Of a stretch of 64,000 bases of DNA, positions 36,240 to 44,824 are shown piece by piece (the stretch's first letter is position 1; the number at the start of each line of letters is the position of its first letter). The position numbers and the translations under genes are program-made. The notes beneath the pieces were generated by a model that was not told the origin of the DNA, did not search any database, and was given only the letters and a program-made list of their open reading frames with translations. Source of the DNA: Chthoniobacteraceae bacterium. GTDB lineage: Bacteria > Verrucomicrobiota > Verrucomicrobiia > Chthoniobacterales > Chthoniobacteraceae. The stretch covers positions 186,001 to 250,000 of the forward strand of contig CANFTB010000001.1 of the NCBI GenBank assembly GCA_947449735.1, read 5' to 3'.

Positions 36240-37057
36240 CCTTGGGACTCCATGTAAAGCAGCGTCAGGCTGAGCCCGTTGAAACACACGTGCATGCCTA
36301 TGCACACAAGCAGTGAACCGAAGCGCTCAAACGCTACGATCTGACAGACTGACAAAATAAACAGACTCGGCAGCGCCCTCAGGTTCCCGTGCACCACCGC
36401 AAACAAAGCGCTGACGCACAACGCCGCCCAAAGCGCCCCGAGGTACTTTTTGAGAGTCACATAAAAATATCCCCTGAATACGATTTCCTCAACTAGGGGC
36501 GCCTGGACCAGGGCGGAAAAGAAAACCAACCTGACCGCACTCCAGTCACCCGATTCCGCCGAAGAGCGAAACAGGGACACCAGAGCCTGCTGCGGACTGG
36601 CGTTTGGCAAAAACCGCTCCCAAAGCAACCCGGCCGCCGTGATGGGCGGAAGCGCCGCGCCGAGCGCCACCGCCGCTCGAAGCGGAAACTCCGCTACCTC
36701 GTCGAGCGTCAGATGAAAGGCCTTCGCGAGAGGAATCCGCCGCGCGGCAGCGAAGGCGAGCACAACCACCAAAACCGCCACCATGAACTCCATCGAACTC
36801 CGGACCTGTTCGGGCCTCAGCTCTGGCGCCTGCTCCCGTTTCAAAAGCATTTGAACGCCGCTCCATCCGAAATAGAACGCAAGAGCCGACCCCATGAACA
36901 GGTCTGCCAGATCAAAGAAAAGGATCCTCACACGGCCGCCCCTGACGGTCATGTCCCTGGCAATCGTGTAATAGTAGAACAAGCCGGCGAGAACCGGGAC
37001 CGCGAGCAACACCTGAAAAACCCACGGCGGGATCGACTCGGGTGAAATCGAAAACAT
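36224..37057 (-). CDS. CPBP-family intramembrane metalloprotease
   Basis: A 277-aa protein with about seven hydrophobic helices. The CAAX-protease/bacteriocin-processing (CPBP, Abi) motifs are complete: EEIVFRGYFY (EExxxR), the second motif with His in AVVHGNLRALPSLF, and the third His in CIGMHVCFNGLS. It probably cleaves or modifies membrane substrates; bacterial members have diverse or unknown roles. It lies 10 bp after sppA and overlaps thiL, putting two membrane proteases in tandem. Confidence 0.87.
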   Translation of the reverse strand: MFSISPESIPPWVFQVLLAVPVLAGLFYYYTIARDMTVRGGRVRILFFDLADLFMGSALAFYFGWSGVQMLLKREQAPELRPEQVRSSMEFMVAVLVVVLAFAAARRIPLAKAFHLTLDEVAEFPLRAAVALGAALPPITAAGLLWERFLPNASPQQALVSLFRSSAESGDWSAVRLVFFSALVQAPLVEEIVFRGYFYVTLKKYLGALWAALCVSALFAVVHGNLRALPSLFILSVCQIVAFERFGSLLVCIGMHVCFNGLSLTLLYMESQGWLPH

Positions 37058-37067
37058 GACCGATTTC

Positions 37068-38084
37068 CTACGGAGAAAGCACCGGGCTCAGGAAATAGAG
37101 GCGTCCGCTCGGAATGTTGCCGCCAACCTTCGCACCGAGGTCGACCTGAACCTTACCGCCCTTGGTCGGCGCCTCGCTCAAGAACCGCAACAAGCGGCCG
37201 AATGCAAACGGAGCAGTGTAGCGGATCGCGGCGGCGCCAGGGGCGTTGGCCAGTTCGCGCGCCTTCTCGAGGGCCTGATCAAACCCGCCCAGTTCATCCA
37301 CCAAACGCTCCTTCAGCGCGTCCTGTCCAGAAACGATCCGGCCGTCCGCCACACCGGAACGCAGGACAGCTTCCTCCAGATGGCGCTCTCTGGCCACGAT
37401 GCCCACAAAGCGGTCGTAGGACTGGTCGATGAGCCCCTGCACGTACTCGCGCTCGGCCTCAGTCAGCTCGCGGGCGCCGTTGAGCAAATCCTTGAAAGCT
37501 CCACTTTTGAAAGTGAGCACTTCCAGCCCGACCTTGCCCAGAAGATCCTTGTAATTGACACTCTGCATGATCACCCCGATGGACGCAGTGATCGTCGTCT
37601 CATGAGCAAACAGATAGTTTCCCGCGCAGGCCACGTAATAGCCGCCGGAAGCCGCAACTGAATCCATGCTCACCACCACCGGCTTCACCGCCTTCGTTTT
37701 TAAAACCTCCTGATAAAGAATGTCGGAGGCCGTCACCTCCCCGCCGGGGGAATCGATGCGCAGCAACACCGCGCCCACCTCAGAATCAGTCCGGGCCTGC
37801 TTCAACTGGAGAATCAAATCGTCCAAAGCAGTCTCTGCGAGATCGCCGGGTTCCGCGGAGGAGATGACTCCCCGAAGCGAAATCACGGCCACCTTTTTGT
37901 CCGAGCCGTTATGCGCCGGTTGCACCACCACGTCCTCCCCGAAGGACGCCGGAGATCCGCTGGAGGAGGATCCCTTAACCATCCGGCTGGACCGGCTGGA
38001 GAGGAAGGCAATGTTCAAAATTGCGCTTACCAGAAGCCCCATGATCAGAACAGCAGTCAGGCAACCATTTCGTTTCTCGCTCAT
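37068..38084 (-). CDS. sppA: Signal peptide peptidase SppA (single-domain type)
   Basis: A 338-aa membrane-anchored serine protease that degrades cleaved signal peptides. Start at 38084 (MSEKRNGCLTAVLIMGLLVSA) gives one N-terminal helix. ClpP-like fold: VGAVLLRIDSPGGEVTASD, nucleophile Ser in DSVAASGGYYVACAG, then TITASIGVIMQS, and catalytic Lys in VLTFKSGAFKDLL. Length fits the half-size SppA (Bacillus type) that oligomerises, not the duplicated E. coli form. First membrane protease in the sppA-CPBP pair. Confidence 0.92.
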   Translation of the reverse strand: MSEKRNGCLTAVLIMGLLVSAILNIAFLSSRSSRMVKGSSSSGSPASFGEDVVVQPAHNGSDKKVAVISLRGVISSAEPGDLAETALDDLILQLKQARTDSEVGAVLLRIDSPGGEVTASDILYQEVLKTKAVKPVVVSMDSVAASGGYYVACAGNYLFAHETTITASIGVIMQSVNYKDLLGKVGLEVLTFKSGAFKDLLNGARELTEAEREYVQGLIDQSYDRFVGIVARERHLEEAVLRSGVADGRIVSGQDALKERLVDELGGFDQALEKARELANAPGAAAIRYTAPFAFGRLLRFLSEAPTKGGKVQVDLGAKVGGNIPSGRLYFLSPVLSP

Positions 38085-38180
38085 AACCGGGTGAGCTTGG
38101 GCAATATCTTGGGCCTCCGCAACCTTCCATTTCGGGCGGAGCCTCGTGCGCAGCCCGCTACCGCACGGCACCCCGTGCGC

Positions 38181-38780
38181 TCACAGCAAACCCAGGGCGG
38201 TCGCCTGCTCGAGCAAACGTCCGTGCCCGGCTTCGCTGTACTGGTGAGCCTGAAAACCGGCGGCCCTCGCGGCCTCGATGTTCGGCGCGAGATCGTCGAT
38301 GAAGAGCGTTCGCGAAGGATCCACGCCGAACTTGTCGATCGCGTGCGTGTAGATGCCCGGATCCGGCTTCATGACCCCTGCCTCGTGGGAGTAGACGGCA
38401 TTTTCAAACGCCTCGAACACCGGGTATTTGTTCAGGAAGTACTCCGCGTGGAGGTCGTTTGTGTTGGACAGCAAGAACAGGCCTTTCGTCCCCTTCCAGC
38501 GATGGACCAACTGGTGCGTGAGTTCGATCGGTTCAAAAATCTCCTGCCACGCCGCGCGCAACTCCCCGACCGGGGCGCGGAATCCAATGCGCTTCGAGAC
38601 CTCGTTTAAAAAAGCATCCCCACCGATCCGGCCGCTCTCAAGGTCCATCTTCATCGGTTCCAGAGCGTCTCCAATCTGTGCTGGTTCCAATGTGCAATGG
38701 GGGGCGATGCGCCGGATCGCCACGCCAAAATCAAACCGCAACAGCACGTTGCCAATATCAAAAATAACCGAATCAATCAT
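38181..38780 (-). CDS. HAD-superfamily phosphatase (YihX-like)
   Basis: A 199-aa cytoplasmic HAD hydrolase; start at 38780 (MIDSVIFDIGNVLLRFDF), with an in-frame ATG 12 bp earlier as alternative. Motif I is FDIGNVL, i.e. Asp-x-Gly rather than Asp-x-Asp, the form typical of YihX-type glucose-1-phosphate phosphatases and epoxide-hydrolase-like HADs, so it is not a defect. Motif II Thr/Ser is in LFLLSNTND, the Lys region in GVMKPDPGIY, and motif IV in TLFIDDLAPNIEAA. Substrate unproven. Lies between cobA/hemD and sppA. Confidence 0.85.
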   Translation of the reverse strand: MIDSVIFDIGNVLLRFDFGVAIRRIAPHCTLEPAQIGDALEPMKMDLESGRIGGDAFLNEVSKRIGFRAPVGELRAAWQEIFEPIELTHQLVHRWKGTKGLFLLSNTNDLHAEYFLNKYPVFEAFENAVYSHEAGVMKPDPGIYTHAIDKFGVDPSRTLFIDDLAPNIEAARAAGFQAHQYSEAGHGRLLEQATALGLL

Positions 38781-38854
38781 GGGGCGTATCATGGAATGCA
38801 CGGGCTCCCGCAGCTCGCCTTTGGTCGCAGAGACCGCTGCCCGATGGGCCAAAC

Positions 38855-40411
38855 TCAGACGGAGTAATATTTGCGGATCGCCTCGATCACCCCCGGAATG
38901 TCGTATTGTTTGGCTTCGACGTCCACGTTGAGACCGAGTTCACGCATGGTTTTGGAGGTGATCGGCCCAATGGAGGCTGTCTTCAGTCCGGGTGGCAGTT
39001 CGAGATTGAGCGCCATGAAGTTCTCAGCTGTGGAACTGCTGGTGAACGTGATCATGTCGGCACCCTCCGCCTTAAAGCGCGCGATTCCCCCGCTGATATC
39101 CTCTGTCTCAGGCACGGTACGGTAGGCGATCGCCTCGTCCACGATCGCCCCCAGCCTGAGCAGTTCCGTGGGCAGAAGGTCCCGGGCCTGCTCGGCGCGG
39201 GCCAGCAAGATGCGCTGGTTTTCGACCGTACCCACTGATTTCTCAAATTCCTTAATGATCGCCTCCGCGATGAACTCGGACGGCTGAAGGTCCACCGCGA
39301 GGTGAAACTCGCGCACACGCTTGGCCGTGGCGGGCCCGATTGCGGCGATGCGCACTCCCCCGATTTCCCGGGCGTCGGAGTAGAGTTTGTAAAACATCTC
39401 AAAGAACGCGTTCACACCATTGGGGCTCGTGAACACGAGCCAGTCGTAGGAATGCACATCCTGAACCAGCTCTGCGAACGCCCGCAGGTCGGTCGGGGGA
39501 TCGATCCGGATGGTGGGCAACTCGTACACGTCCCCGCCCAGTTCGCGCAGGCCGGCGCTCAACACCCCCGCCTGCTGGCGCGTCCGCGTCACCACGATCC
39601 GCTTGCCGCGCATGGGTCGCTTTTCAAACCACCCCAGCTTGTCCCGCAAAGTCGCGACCTGACCAAACACGGCCACAGCCGGAGCGGCGAAGCCCGTTTC
39701 CAAAATCCGCGCAGCGATGGTGCCCAACGTCGCGGTCAGCGTCTCCTGCCGACCGGTCGTCCCCCAGCGCACGAGCGCCACGGGGGTCTCGGCGGCCATG
39801 CCGTGCTTTTGAAGCTCGTCAGTAATGGGCCCCATGCGTTCCACGCCCATCAGCATGACCTTCGTCCCGGGCAACGCAGCCAACCGGGCGTAATCCAAGG
39901 ACGTTTCCGCCTTCAGCGGGTCCTCGTGTCCGGTGAAAATGGTGAGCGACGAGGTGAAATCCCGGTGCGTCACCGGAATTCCGGCGTAGGCCGGCGCCGC
40001 GATCGCCGAAGTGACTCCGGGCACGATTTCAAAACCGAGTCCCGCCTCGGCCAGCGCCTCCGCCTCCTCGCCTCCGCGTCCGAACAAAAACGGATCCCCG
40101 CCCTTGAGACGGAGCACCTTGTTTCCCGCGGAGGTCTTTTCCACCAGCAGCGCGTTGATCTCCTCCTGCCGCAACGTGTGATGGCCCGCCTTTTTGCCGG
40201 CGTAAATCACCTCCACGCCCTGCCTGGCCCACTTGAGCATCTCGGGATTGCACAGGTAATCGAAGACGATCACGTCGGCGCTTTCCAAAAGCTCTTTGAC
40301 TCGTAGGGTTACGAGTCCCAAATCGCCCGGACCGGCGCCTGCCAGATAACAGATTCCCGCAGAGGCGGGACGGGAACGCTTGGTTGGGGTTTTGGACTTT
40401 TTGGTCGTCAT
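38855..40411 (-). CDS. Fused uroporphyrinogen-III C-methyltransferase / uroporphyrinogen-III synthase
   Basis: A 518-aa bifunctional tetrapyrrole enzyme. Residues about 18-260 are the SAM-dependent methyltransferase (CobA/SUMT): GAGPGDLGLVTLRV, KGGDPFLFGRGGEEAEALA, GVTSAIAAPAYAGIPVTHRD. Residues about 265-515 are HemD, beginning RGKRIVVTRTRQQAG and with WLVFTSPNGVNAFFEMF. It closes the uroporphyrinogen-III ring (HemD) and methylates it to precorrin-2 (CobA) toward siroheme or cobalamin. The N-terminus is a short Lys-rich tail. The ATG lacks a Shine-Dalgarno sequence and is preceded by CCACC and a T-run; upstream lies a structured leader (40440-40504). Confidence 0.93.
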   Translation of the reverse strand: MTTKKSKTPTKRSRPASAGICYLAGAGPGDLGLVTLRVKELLESADVIVFDYLCNPEMLKWARQGVEVIYAGKKAGHHTLRQEEINALLVEKTSAGNKVLRLKGGDPFLFGRGGEEAEALAEAGLGFEIVPGVTSAIAAPAYAGIPVTHRDFTSSLTIFTGHEDPLKAETSLDYARLAALPGTKVMLMGVERMGPITDELQKHGMAAETPVALVRWGTTGRQETLTATLGTIAARILETGFAAPAVAVFGQVATLRDKLGWFEKRPMRGKRIVVTRTRQQAGVLSAGLRELGGDVYELPTIRIDPPTDLRAFAELVQDVHSYDWLVFTSPNGVNAFFEMFYKLYSDAREIGGVRIAAIGPATAKRVREFHLAVDLQPSEFIAEAIIKEFEKSVGTVENQRILLARAEQARDLLPTELLRLGAIVDEAIAYRTVPETEDISGGIARFKAEGADMITFTSSSTAENFMALNLELPPGLKTASIGPITSKTMRELGLNVDVEAKQYDIPGVIEAIRKYYSV

Positions 40412-40439
40412 AGAAAAAAAGGTGGTGGATTAGATCGAA

Positions 40440-40504
40440 CGCCCCGGCAGTGAGACTCGGTCACGGGCTTCTCTCGCCGGCCGGCGGCAGGTCGTTCCGG
40501 GGCG
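40440..40504 (-). ncRNA. Candidate structured 5' leader of the cobA/hemD mRNA
   Basis: Perfect 8-bp closing stem CGCCCCGG (40440-40447) / CCGGGGCG (40497-40504), enclosing a small stem GTGA/TCAC (40450-40453/40461-40464) and a self-complementary CGCCGGCCGGCG (40475-40486): a three-way-junction-like shape 29 bases before the start codon. A T-run follows just before the ATG. No match to cobalamin or SAM riboswitch conserved boxes that I can see. High G+C makes chance folding possible. Confidence 0.3.
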
Positions 40505-40575
40505 CAGAGGACGATCCCTTGGTGACCTGCAGCCAGCCAAGACCGGAACGGAAACTTTCAGGAGGAATACGCTTC

Positions 40576-40608
40576 GAAAAATCAGCCCGGTTGGCGGCAA
40601 CCGGGCTG
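40576..40608 (-). terminator. Intrinsic terminator of the superoxide dismutase gene
   Basis: Perfect 10-bp stem CAGCCCGGTT / AACCGGGCTG (40583-40592 and 40599-40608) with a 6-nt loop, followed on the minus strand by ATTTTTCG; 42 bp after the sod stop. Confidence 0.85.
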
Positions 40609-40650
40609 GCAAAAGCATCCGTCCCAAGAAAGGGACCGTTGCGACTGTTT

Positions 40651-41274
40651 CTAGTGGGCAGCCAGGAAGAGTTGCTCGGCAGCTTCCCAGTTCACCACGC
40701 TCCAGAACGCCTTCATGTAGTCAGGGCGACGGTTCTGGTAATGCAGGTAATAGGCGTGCTCCCAGACGTCCAAGGCGAGCACGGGCTTCCCTTCGATGCC
40801 GGCCACGGCTTTGCCCATCAAGGGAGTGTCTTGGTTCGCGGTAGATCCGACTTCAAGCTTGCCGTCCTTCACGACAAGCCAGGCCCAGCCCGAACCGAAA
40901 CGGGTCGCTCCCGCGGTCTGGAACTTTTCCTGAAAGGCCTCGAAGCTTCCGAACGTCGCGACGATCGCCTCGGCCAGCTTGCCCACGGGTTTGCCCGAGG
41001 AATGACCGCTCAAGAGACTCCAGAAGAGTGTGTGGTTTACATGCCCGCCGCCGTTGTTGCGAACCGCGTTCCGGATTCCCTCAGGTACGGCGGACAGATC
41101 ATGGATGAGTTCCTCGGCAGATTTCCCGGCGAGTTCGGGAGCGGACTCCAATGCCTTGTTGAGATTGTCGACGTACGCCTTGTGGTGCTTGCCATGGTGG
41201 ATTTCCATGGTGCGCGCATCGATATGAGGTTCGAGCGCGTCGAGTGCGTACGGAAGAGCGGGAAGTTGATGCAT
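40651..41274 (-). CDS. sodA: Superoxide dismutase, Fe/Mn family (Mn-type features)
   Basis: Cytoplasmic enzyme (207 aa) dismutating superoxide to hydrogen peroxide and oxygen. Start [20 protein letters not shown] is the family N-terminus. Metal ligands are seen in [16 protein letters not shown] (His), [10 protein letters not shown] (His) and the C-terminal signature [11 protein letters not shown] (Asp, His). GGGHVNH together with Gln in [10 protein letters not shown] is the pattern of the Mn-dependent subgroup, so sodA is preferred over sodB. Monocistronic: own terminator downstream and a 237-bp divergent region upstream. Confidence 0.94.
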   Translation of the reverse strand: MHQLPALPYALDALEPHIDARTMEIHHGKHHKAYVDNLNKALESAPELAGKSAEELIHDLSAVPEGIRNAVRNNGGGHVNHTLFWSLLSGHSSGKPVGKLAEAIVATFGSFEAFQEKFQTAGATRFGSGWAWLVVKDGKLEVGSTANQDTPLMGKAVAGIEGKPVLALDVWEHAYYLHYQNRRPDYMKAFWSVVNWEAAEQLFLAAH

Positions 41275-41511
41275 GATAGTTTAGACTGGGTTAAAGGATG
41301 TTTAAGAATCCCGGACGCCGCCTGCTTGAAGCGGCGAAAACGAGCAAACACACGGGAAACTTGAGTCAGTCCGGAGCAATTGGCAAGCGCCCCAAAACAG
41401 AGCCGCCAGCCGAATTCCAAACTGTCGAGCCGCGCCTCCGGGAAAAAACCGCCGCAGCACCCCTAAAAAACCGTTTCCTGACCAGCAATGCCCCCTACAT
41501 TGGCGGGCATC

Positions 41512-42414
41512 ATGACCGAACTGGGCCGCAAACACACCTTAAGCATCCTCAGGGAAGCCACGCCCGGACTGTACCTTGACGGTTTGGAGCACGGTGAGAT
41601 CCTGCTTCCCGGAAAATACAAGCCGGAGGGCGCTGCCCCAGGCGACATGCTGGAAGTTTTTCTGCATCACGATTCCGAGGACCGCCTTATCGCGACGACG
41701 CAGACGCCGTTTGTCACCCTAGGCAAGGTGGCCGGGCTCGAGGTGGTCGGCATCCGCTCGGGCGTCGGGGCTTTCCTTGACTGGGGCCTCGAAAAAGATC
41801 TCCTGCTTCCCCTCAGGGAGCAGACGCGGACCGTTCAAAAGGGAGATTGGGTGGTGGCCATGGCTCTTTTGGACGAAGTCTCCGGCCGTTTGATGGCCTC
41901 CATGCGCCTGCACCGCCATCTTCATAAAACCGAGCCCGCCTACAAAGAGGGCGAGGCGGTGGATCTCGTCGTGGCCGAGGAAACCGACCTTGGCTACAAG
42001 TGCGCAGTGAACCACGTCCACTGGGGCCTGCTTTATAAAACTGAAGTCGGTTCGCCACTGGTTCCGGGCGACGAAATGCAGGGCTACATCAAAGAGGTGC
42101 GCCCGGATGGGAAAATCGACCTCAGCCTGGACGGCTCGGGGTATTCGCGCATCGCCCCACTGGCAGGCCAGATTTTAAAGGCGCTCGAAACGTCCGGAGG
42201 CTCCCTGCCGCTTCACGACAAAAGCGACCCGGAGATCATCCGCGCAGAGTTCGGCGCCAGCAAAAAGGCCTTCAAACAGGCTCTGGGCACACTGCTGAAG
42301 GATGGAAAAATCAGCCTCACCGAGGGAGGCATCCAGAAAGCCACGGTTCCCTCCCGCAACGGGGGATCCCGTTCCGGCCCGTCCCATTCAGGACCGAAAA
42401 GACAGAGTCGGTGA
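41512..42414 (+). CDS. CvfB-like S1-domain RNA-binding protein
   Basis: A 300-aa cytoplasmic protein; start at 41512 (MTELGRKHTLSILREATPG). It contains tandem S1-like OB domains: GEILLPGKYKPEGAAPGDML, VGAFLDWGLEKDLLLP (a canonical S1 signature) and YKCAVNHVHWGLLYKTEV, then a winged-helix-like C-terminal part (FGASKKAFKQALGTLLKDGKI), matching the CvfB/YitL architecture. CvfB binds RNA and affects virulence gene expression in Staphylococcus; the role here is unknown. The last 20 residues are a basic Ser/Arg-rich tail. Divergent from sodA. Confidence 0.87.
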   Translation: MTELGRKHTLSILREATPGLYLDGLEHGEILLPGKYKPEGAAPGDMLEVFLHHDSEDRLIATTQTPFVTLGKVAGLEVVGIRSGVGAFLDWGLEKDLLLPLREQTRTVQKGDWVVAMALLDEVSGRLMASMRLHRHLHKTEPAYKEGEAVDLVVAEETDLGYKCAVNHVHWGLLYKTEVGSPLVPGDEMQGYIKEVRPDGKIDLSLDGSGYSRIAPLAGQILKALETSGGSLPLHDKSDPEIIRAEFGASKKAFKQALGTLLKDGKISLTEGGIQKATVPSRNGGSRSGPSHSGPKRQSR

Positions 42415-42438
42415 AGGTTCCCTGGCCGCGAGCCGGGG

Positions 42439-43548
42439 TCATTGCGCGAGCTCGCGGTACACGGAAGCAACCTCCCGTACCATCCGTTCGACTCCATAAA
42501 AACGCTCCCATCGCCTGCGCCCCGCCCCGCCCATTTCCGCACGCAGGGAGCTGTCACGCACGAGACGCAGCAAGCTCATTGCTAGATCCCTGGGGTCGCC
42601 CGGTTGGAACAAAAAGCCGCTCTCCGGACAAATGATTTCCACCGGCCCACCGGATGCCGCTCCGACCACCGGCAATCCCCTGCTCATTGCCTCCGTCAAC
42701 GCCAACCCGAAAGGCTCCCCCGGACTGGGCAGCACCAGCACGTCGGCCGCGCTCATCCAAACTCCGGGCCTTTCTTGGTAACCGACGAAACGTACAAAAG
42801 CGTCCAGCCCCAGACTCCGCACTTCAGCCTCGAGTGTGGCTCGCAGAGAACCTTCGCCAACCAGAACGGCGCGAAAGTCCATTGCCTCCGCCTTCAACAG
42901 CGCCAGCGCGCGAAACAGGGTCTGGTGCCCTTTCTCCGCCTCCAACCGCGCGACACACACAATCATCGGAGCGGAGGTTTCCATGCCGACCATCAATCTG
43001 GCCTCCGCTTTTCCTGGTTCATCCGCATCCGGAGCGGGAACGCCGTTTGGCACCACCCGGATCCGCCCGCCCGGACAATCTCCGCGGGCGTGAATCTCAG
43101 AGGCCACCGCATCGGAGATGGCAATCCAGCGGGAGATCCGGGCATTCACCCAGCGGTGCATCACCCCAGACACCACACGCCTCACGCCTTTTCTGCCCTC
43201 CCTTGCAGGCTTGATGAAATGTTGAGTGGCCACAACCGCCCCCCTTCCCGCACGGGCTAGGGCGAGACAGGAGAAAAATGCAGCAGCCCCGTTGTGCGCG
43301 TGCACCACGTCCACCTCGCCCCGTTGCAGTAAACCGCTCACGGCCTCAAAGGTCGCCCGCTTGCGTCTGCTCAAATCCAGGGCGATCGTTCGGCCTCCCC
43401 TTCTCCGAATGCGCTCCTCCAAAGGAGATCCCGGACGGGCTCCAACCAGCGCCTCCACCCCGGCCTCACCCAGACGAGACCCCAGCTCCAGGCAATGACT
43501 CTCCGTTCCTGCAAAACAATCCGAATCTGTCCAAACCAAAGCACGCAT
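42439..43548 (-). CDS. Glycosyltransferase family 4 (GT-B fold)
   Basis: A 369-aa cytoplasmic or membrane-associated retaining glycosyltransferase; start at 43548 (MRALVWTDSDCFAGTESH). The N-terminal acceptor domain has VDVVHAHNGAAAFFSC; the C-terminal donor domain has IVCVARLEAEKGHQTL, FVGYQERPGVWMSAADVLVLPS and the E-x7-E signature EPFGLALTEAMSRG. Last gene of the minus-strand glycan locus, ending 24 bp from the convergent CvfB-like gene. Donor sugar and acceptor cannot be read from sequence. Confidence 0.87.
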   Translation of the reverse strand: MRALVWTDSDCFAGTESHCLELGSRLGEAGVEALVGARPGSPLEERIRRRGGRTIALDLSRRKRATFEAVSGLLQRGEVDVVHAHNGAAAFFSCLALARAGRGAVVATQHFIKPAREGRKGVRRVVSGVMHRWVNARISRWIAISDAVASEIHARGDCPGGRIRVVPNGVPAPDADEPGKAEARLMVGMETSAPMIVCVARLEAEKGHQTLFRALALLKAEAMDFRAVLVGEGSLRATLEAEVRSLGLDAFVRFVGYQERPGVWMSAADVLVLPSPGEPFGLALTEAMSRGLPVVGAASGGPVEIICPESGFLFQPGDPRDLAMSLLRLVRDSSLRAEMGGAGRRRWERFYGVERMVREVASVYRELAQ

Positions 43549-43624
43549 TTGCCTAACCCCCTTCTCCAAAATTAAATTTACCGCATTCAACGACCTCCCT
43601 GAGACCCCGCTTGCCCCTTGTCCC

Positions 43625-44803
43625 TCAGGCAACCGACCGCAGAATCGCCTCATACCGCTCAAAGATGCGTCCCCACTGGTAAGGAACGGCGGATTCAGCC
43701 ACAGCTTCCCGGCTCCACTCGAGGCCTCGGAACAGGTTTTCAAGTCCCAAAGCCACCTCGCGCCCACTTCTGGGATCATCCAGAAGAACCCCGTTTTTCC
43801 CCTCCGAAACCGCAGCAGCAGCCCCCGCACACCGGCTTGTGAGGACAGGAAGCCCGCTGGCAAGGGCCTCAATCAACACCATGCCCCACGCTTCATAGGA
43901 GGTCGGCAGGGCAAAGACATCCGCCACCCCAAACCACCGGCTCACTTTCGAGGTCGGGCCCACGATATGGACGCGTTTCGCCAGTCCAAGGCGCTCGGCC
44001 CTGCGCATGAGCATGTCCTTGGGAAGCCTGCCCACAGCCACGAGATGCACATCCTCATCCAAGGCTGACATGGCTTCTAACAAGGGGATCAGCCCCTTGC
44101 GCTCCCATTCATTCGCCACAAAAAGCACAACCTTCGACGCCTCCGGAATCCCTAGCAAACGCCGCCCTTCCGCCCGGTGCACCTCCCTAAGTCCAAGATG
44201 AAACTCCTCGGGATGAAACCCGTTTGAAAGAACGTCCACATGAGAGGGATTTACTCCGTAAAAACGCACGAGGTCGTCCTTCACTTCAGGAGTCAATGCA
44301 ATCAGGCGCCTGTAGCGCCTCTGTAAAAGCAGCTCAGCCTCCATCGAAAGCACGATCTTGTGAAACGGATTTGCGGCCTGCATCCAACGTCCCAACCCCC
44401 GTCTGGTGCGCCTGCATTGCTCCCACCAAACGGCGTGTACGCTCTGCATCCAAACCACGCTGTCCTCCGGCGCCTGCACTCCGAAACCCGCCACCACGTC
44501 AAACCTTTCGCGTGCCACCACCCGCCGGCTCAAGCGCCGCGTTTGCCTCAGTCCGAACCCAAGCGGAAGCTCCCGCCCGCCCAAGCGAAAAACCGACACC
44601 CCCCTGGGCAATGCCCCACCGTCGTCACCCGGAAAGCTTCGCGCCAGAACAGACACGGAACACCGGTCCTTGAGGTGCCGCGCCGCCTCAAAAACAACGC
44701 GCTCCACACCTCCGCGCAAATGGCATCCCGAGTAGCACAGCGCCACTCGCATCGCAGCCGTCTCACAGCCAGCCCCCGCAGCATTCTTTGTTGGTAGATT
44801 CAT
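43625..44803 (-). CDS. Glycosyltransferase family 4 (GT-B fold), second copy
   Basis: A 392-aa protein (375 aa if started at the ATG at 44752, MRVALCYSGCHLRGGVERV, which matches the usual family N-terminus; GGTGA before 44803 supports the longer form). VERVVFEAARHL at the N-terminus, a donor-domain VVLFVANEWERKGLIPLLEAM, and E-x7-E in SYEAWGMVLIEALASG. About the same size as the following GT4 gene and separated from it by 76 bp. Resembles lipopolysaccharide core glucosyltransferases such as WaaG, but the acceptor is not known. Confidence 0.86.
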   Translation of the reverse strand: MNLPTKNAAGAGCETAAMRVALCYSGCHLRGGVERVVFEAARHLKDRCSVSVLARSFPGDDGGALPRGVSVFRLGGRELPLGFGLRQTRRLSRRVVARERFDVVAGFGVQAPEDSVVWMQSVHAVWWEQCRRTRRGLGRWMQAANPFHKIVLSMEAELLLQRRYRRLIALTPEVKDDLVRFYGVNPSHVDVLSNGFHPEEFHLGLREVHRAEGRRLLGIPEASKVVLFVANEWERKGLIPLLEAMSALDEDVHLVAVGRLPKDMLMRRAERLGLAKRVHIVGPTSKVSRWFGVADVFALPTSYEAWGMVLIEALASGLPVLTSRCAGAAAAVSEGKNGVLLDDPRSGREVALGLENLFRGLEWSREAVAESAVPYQWGRIFERYEAILRSVA

Positions 44804-44824
44804 GTCGTTTCACCAGAAAACTTC

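Noticed and set aside
38760-38780. Missing second Asp in HAD motif I as an inactivating change
   Set aside because: Asp-x-Gly is normal for YihX-like HAD phosphatases.
40412-40650. Cobalamin riboswitch upstream of cobA/hemD
   Set aside because: The conserved B12-box-type segments are not visible; kept only as an unclassified structured leader.
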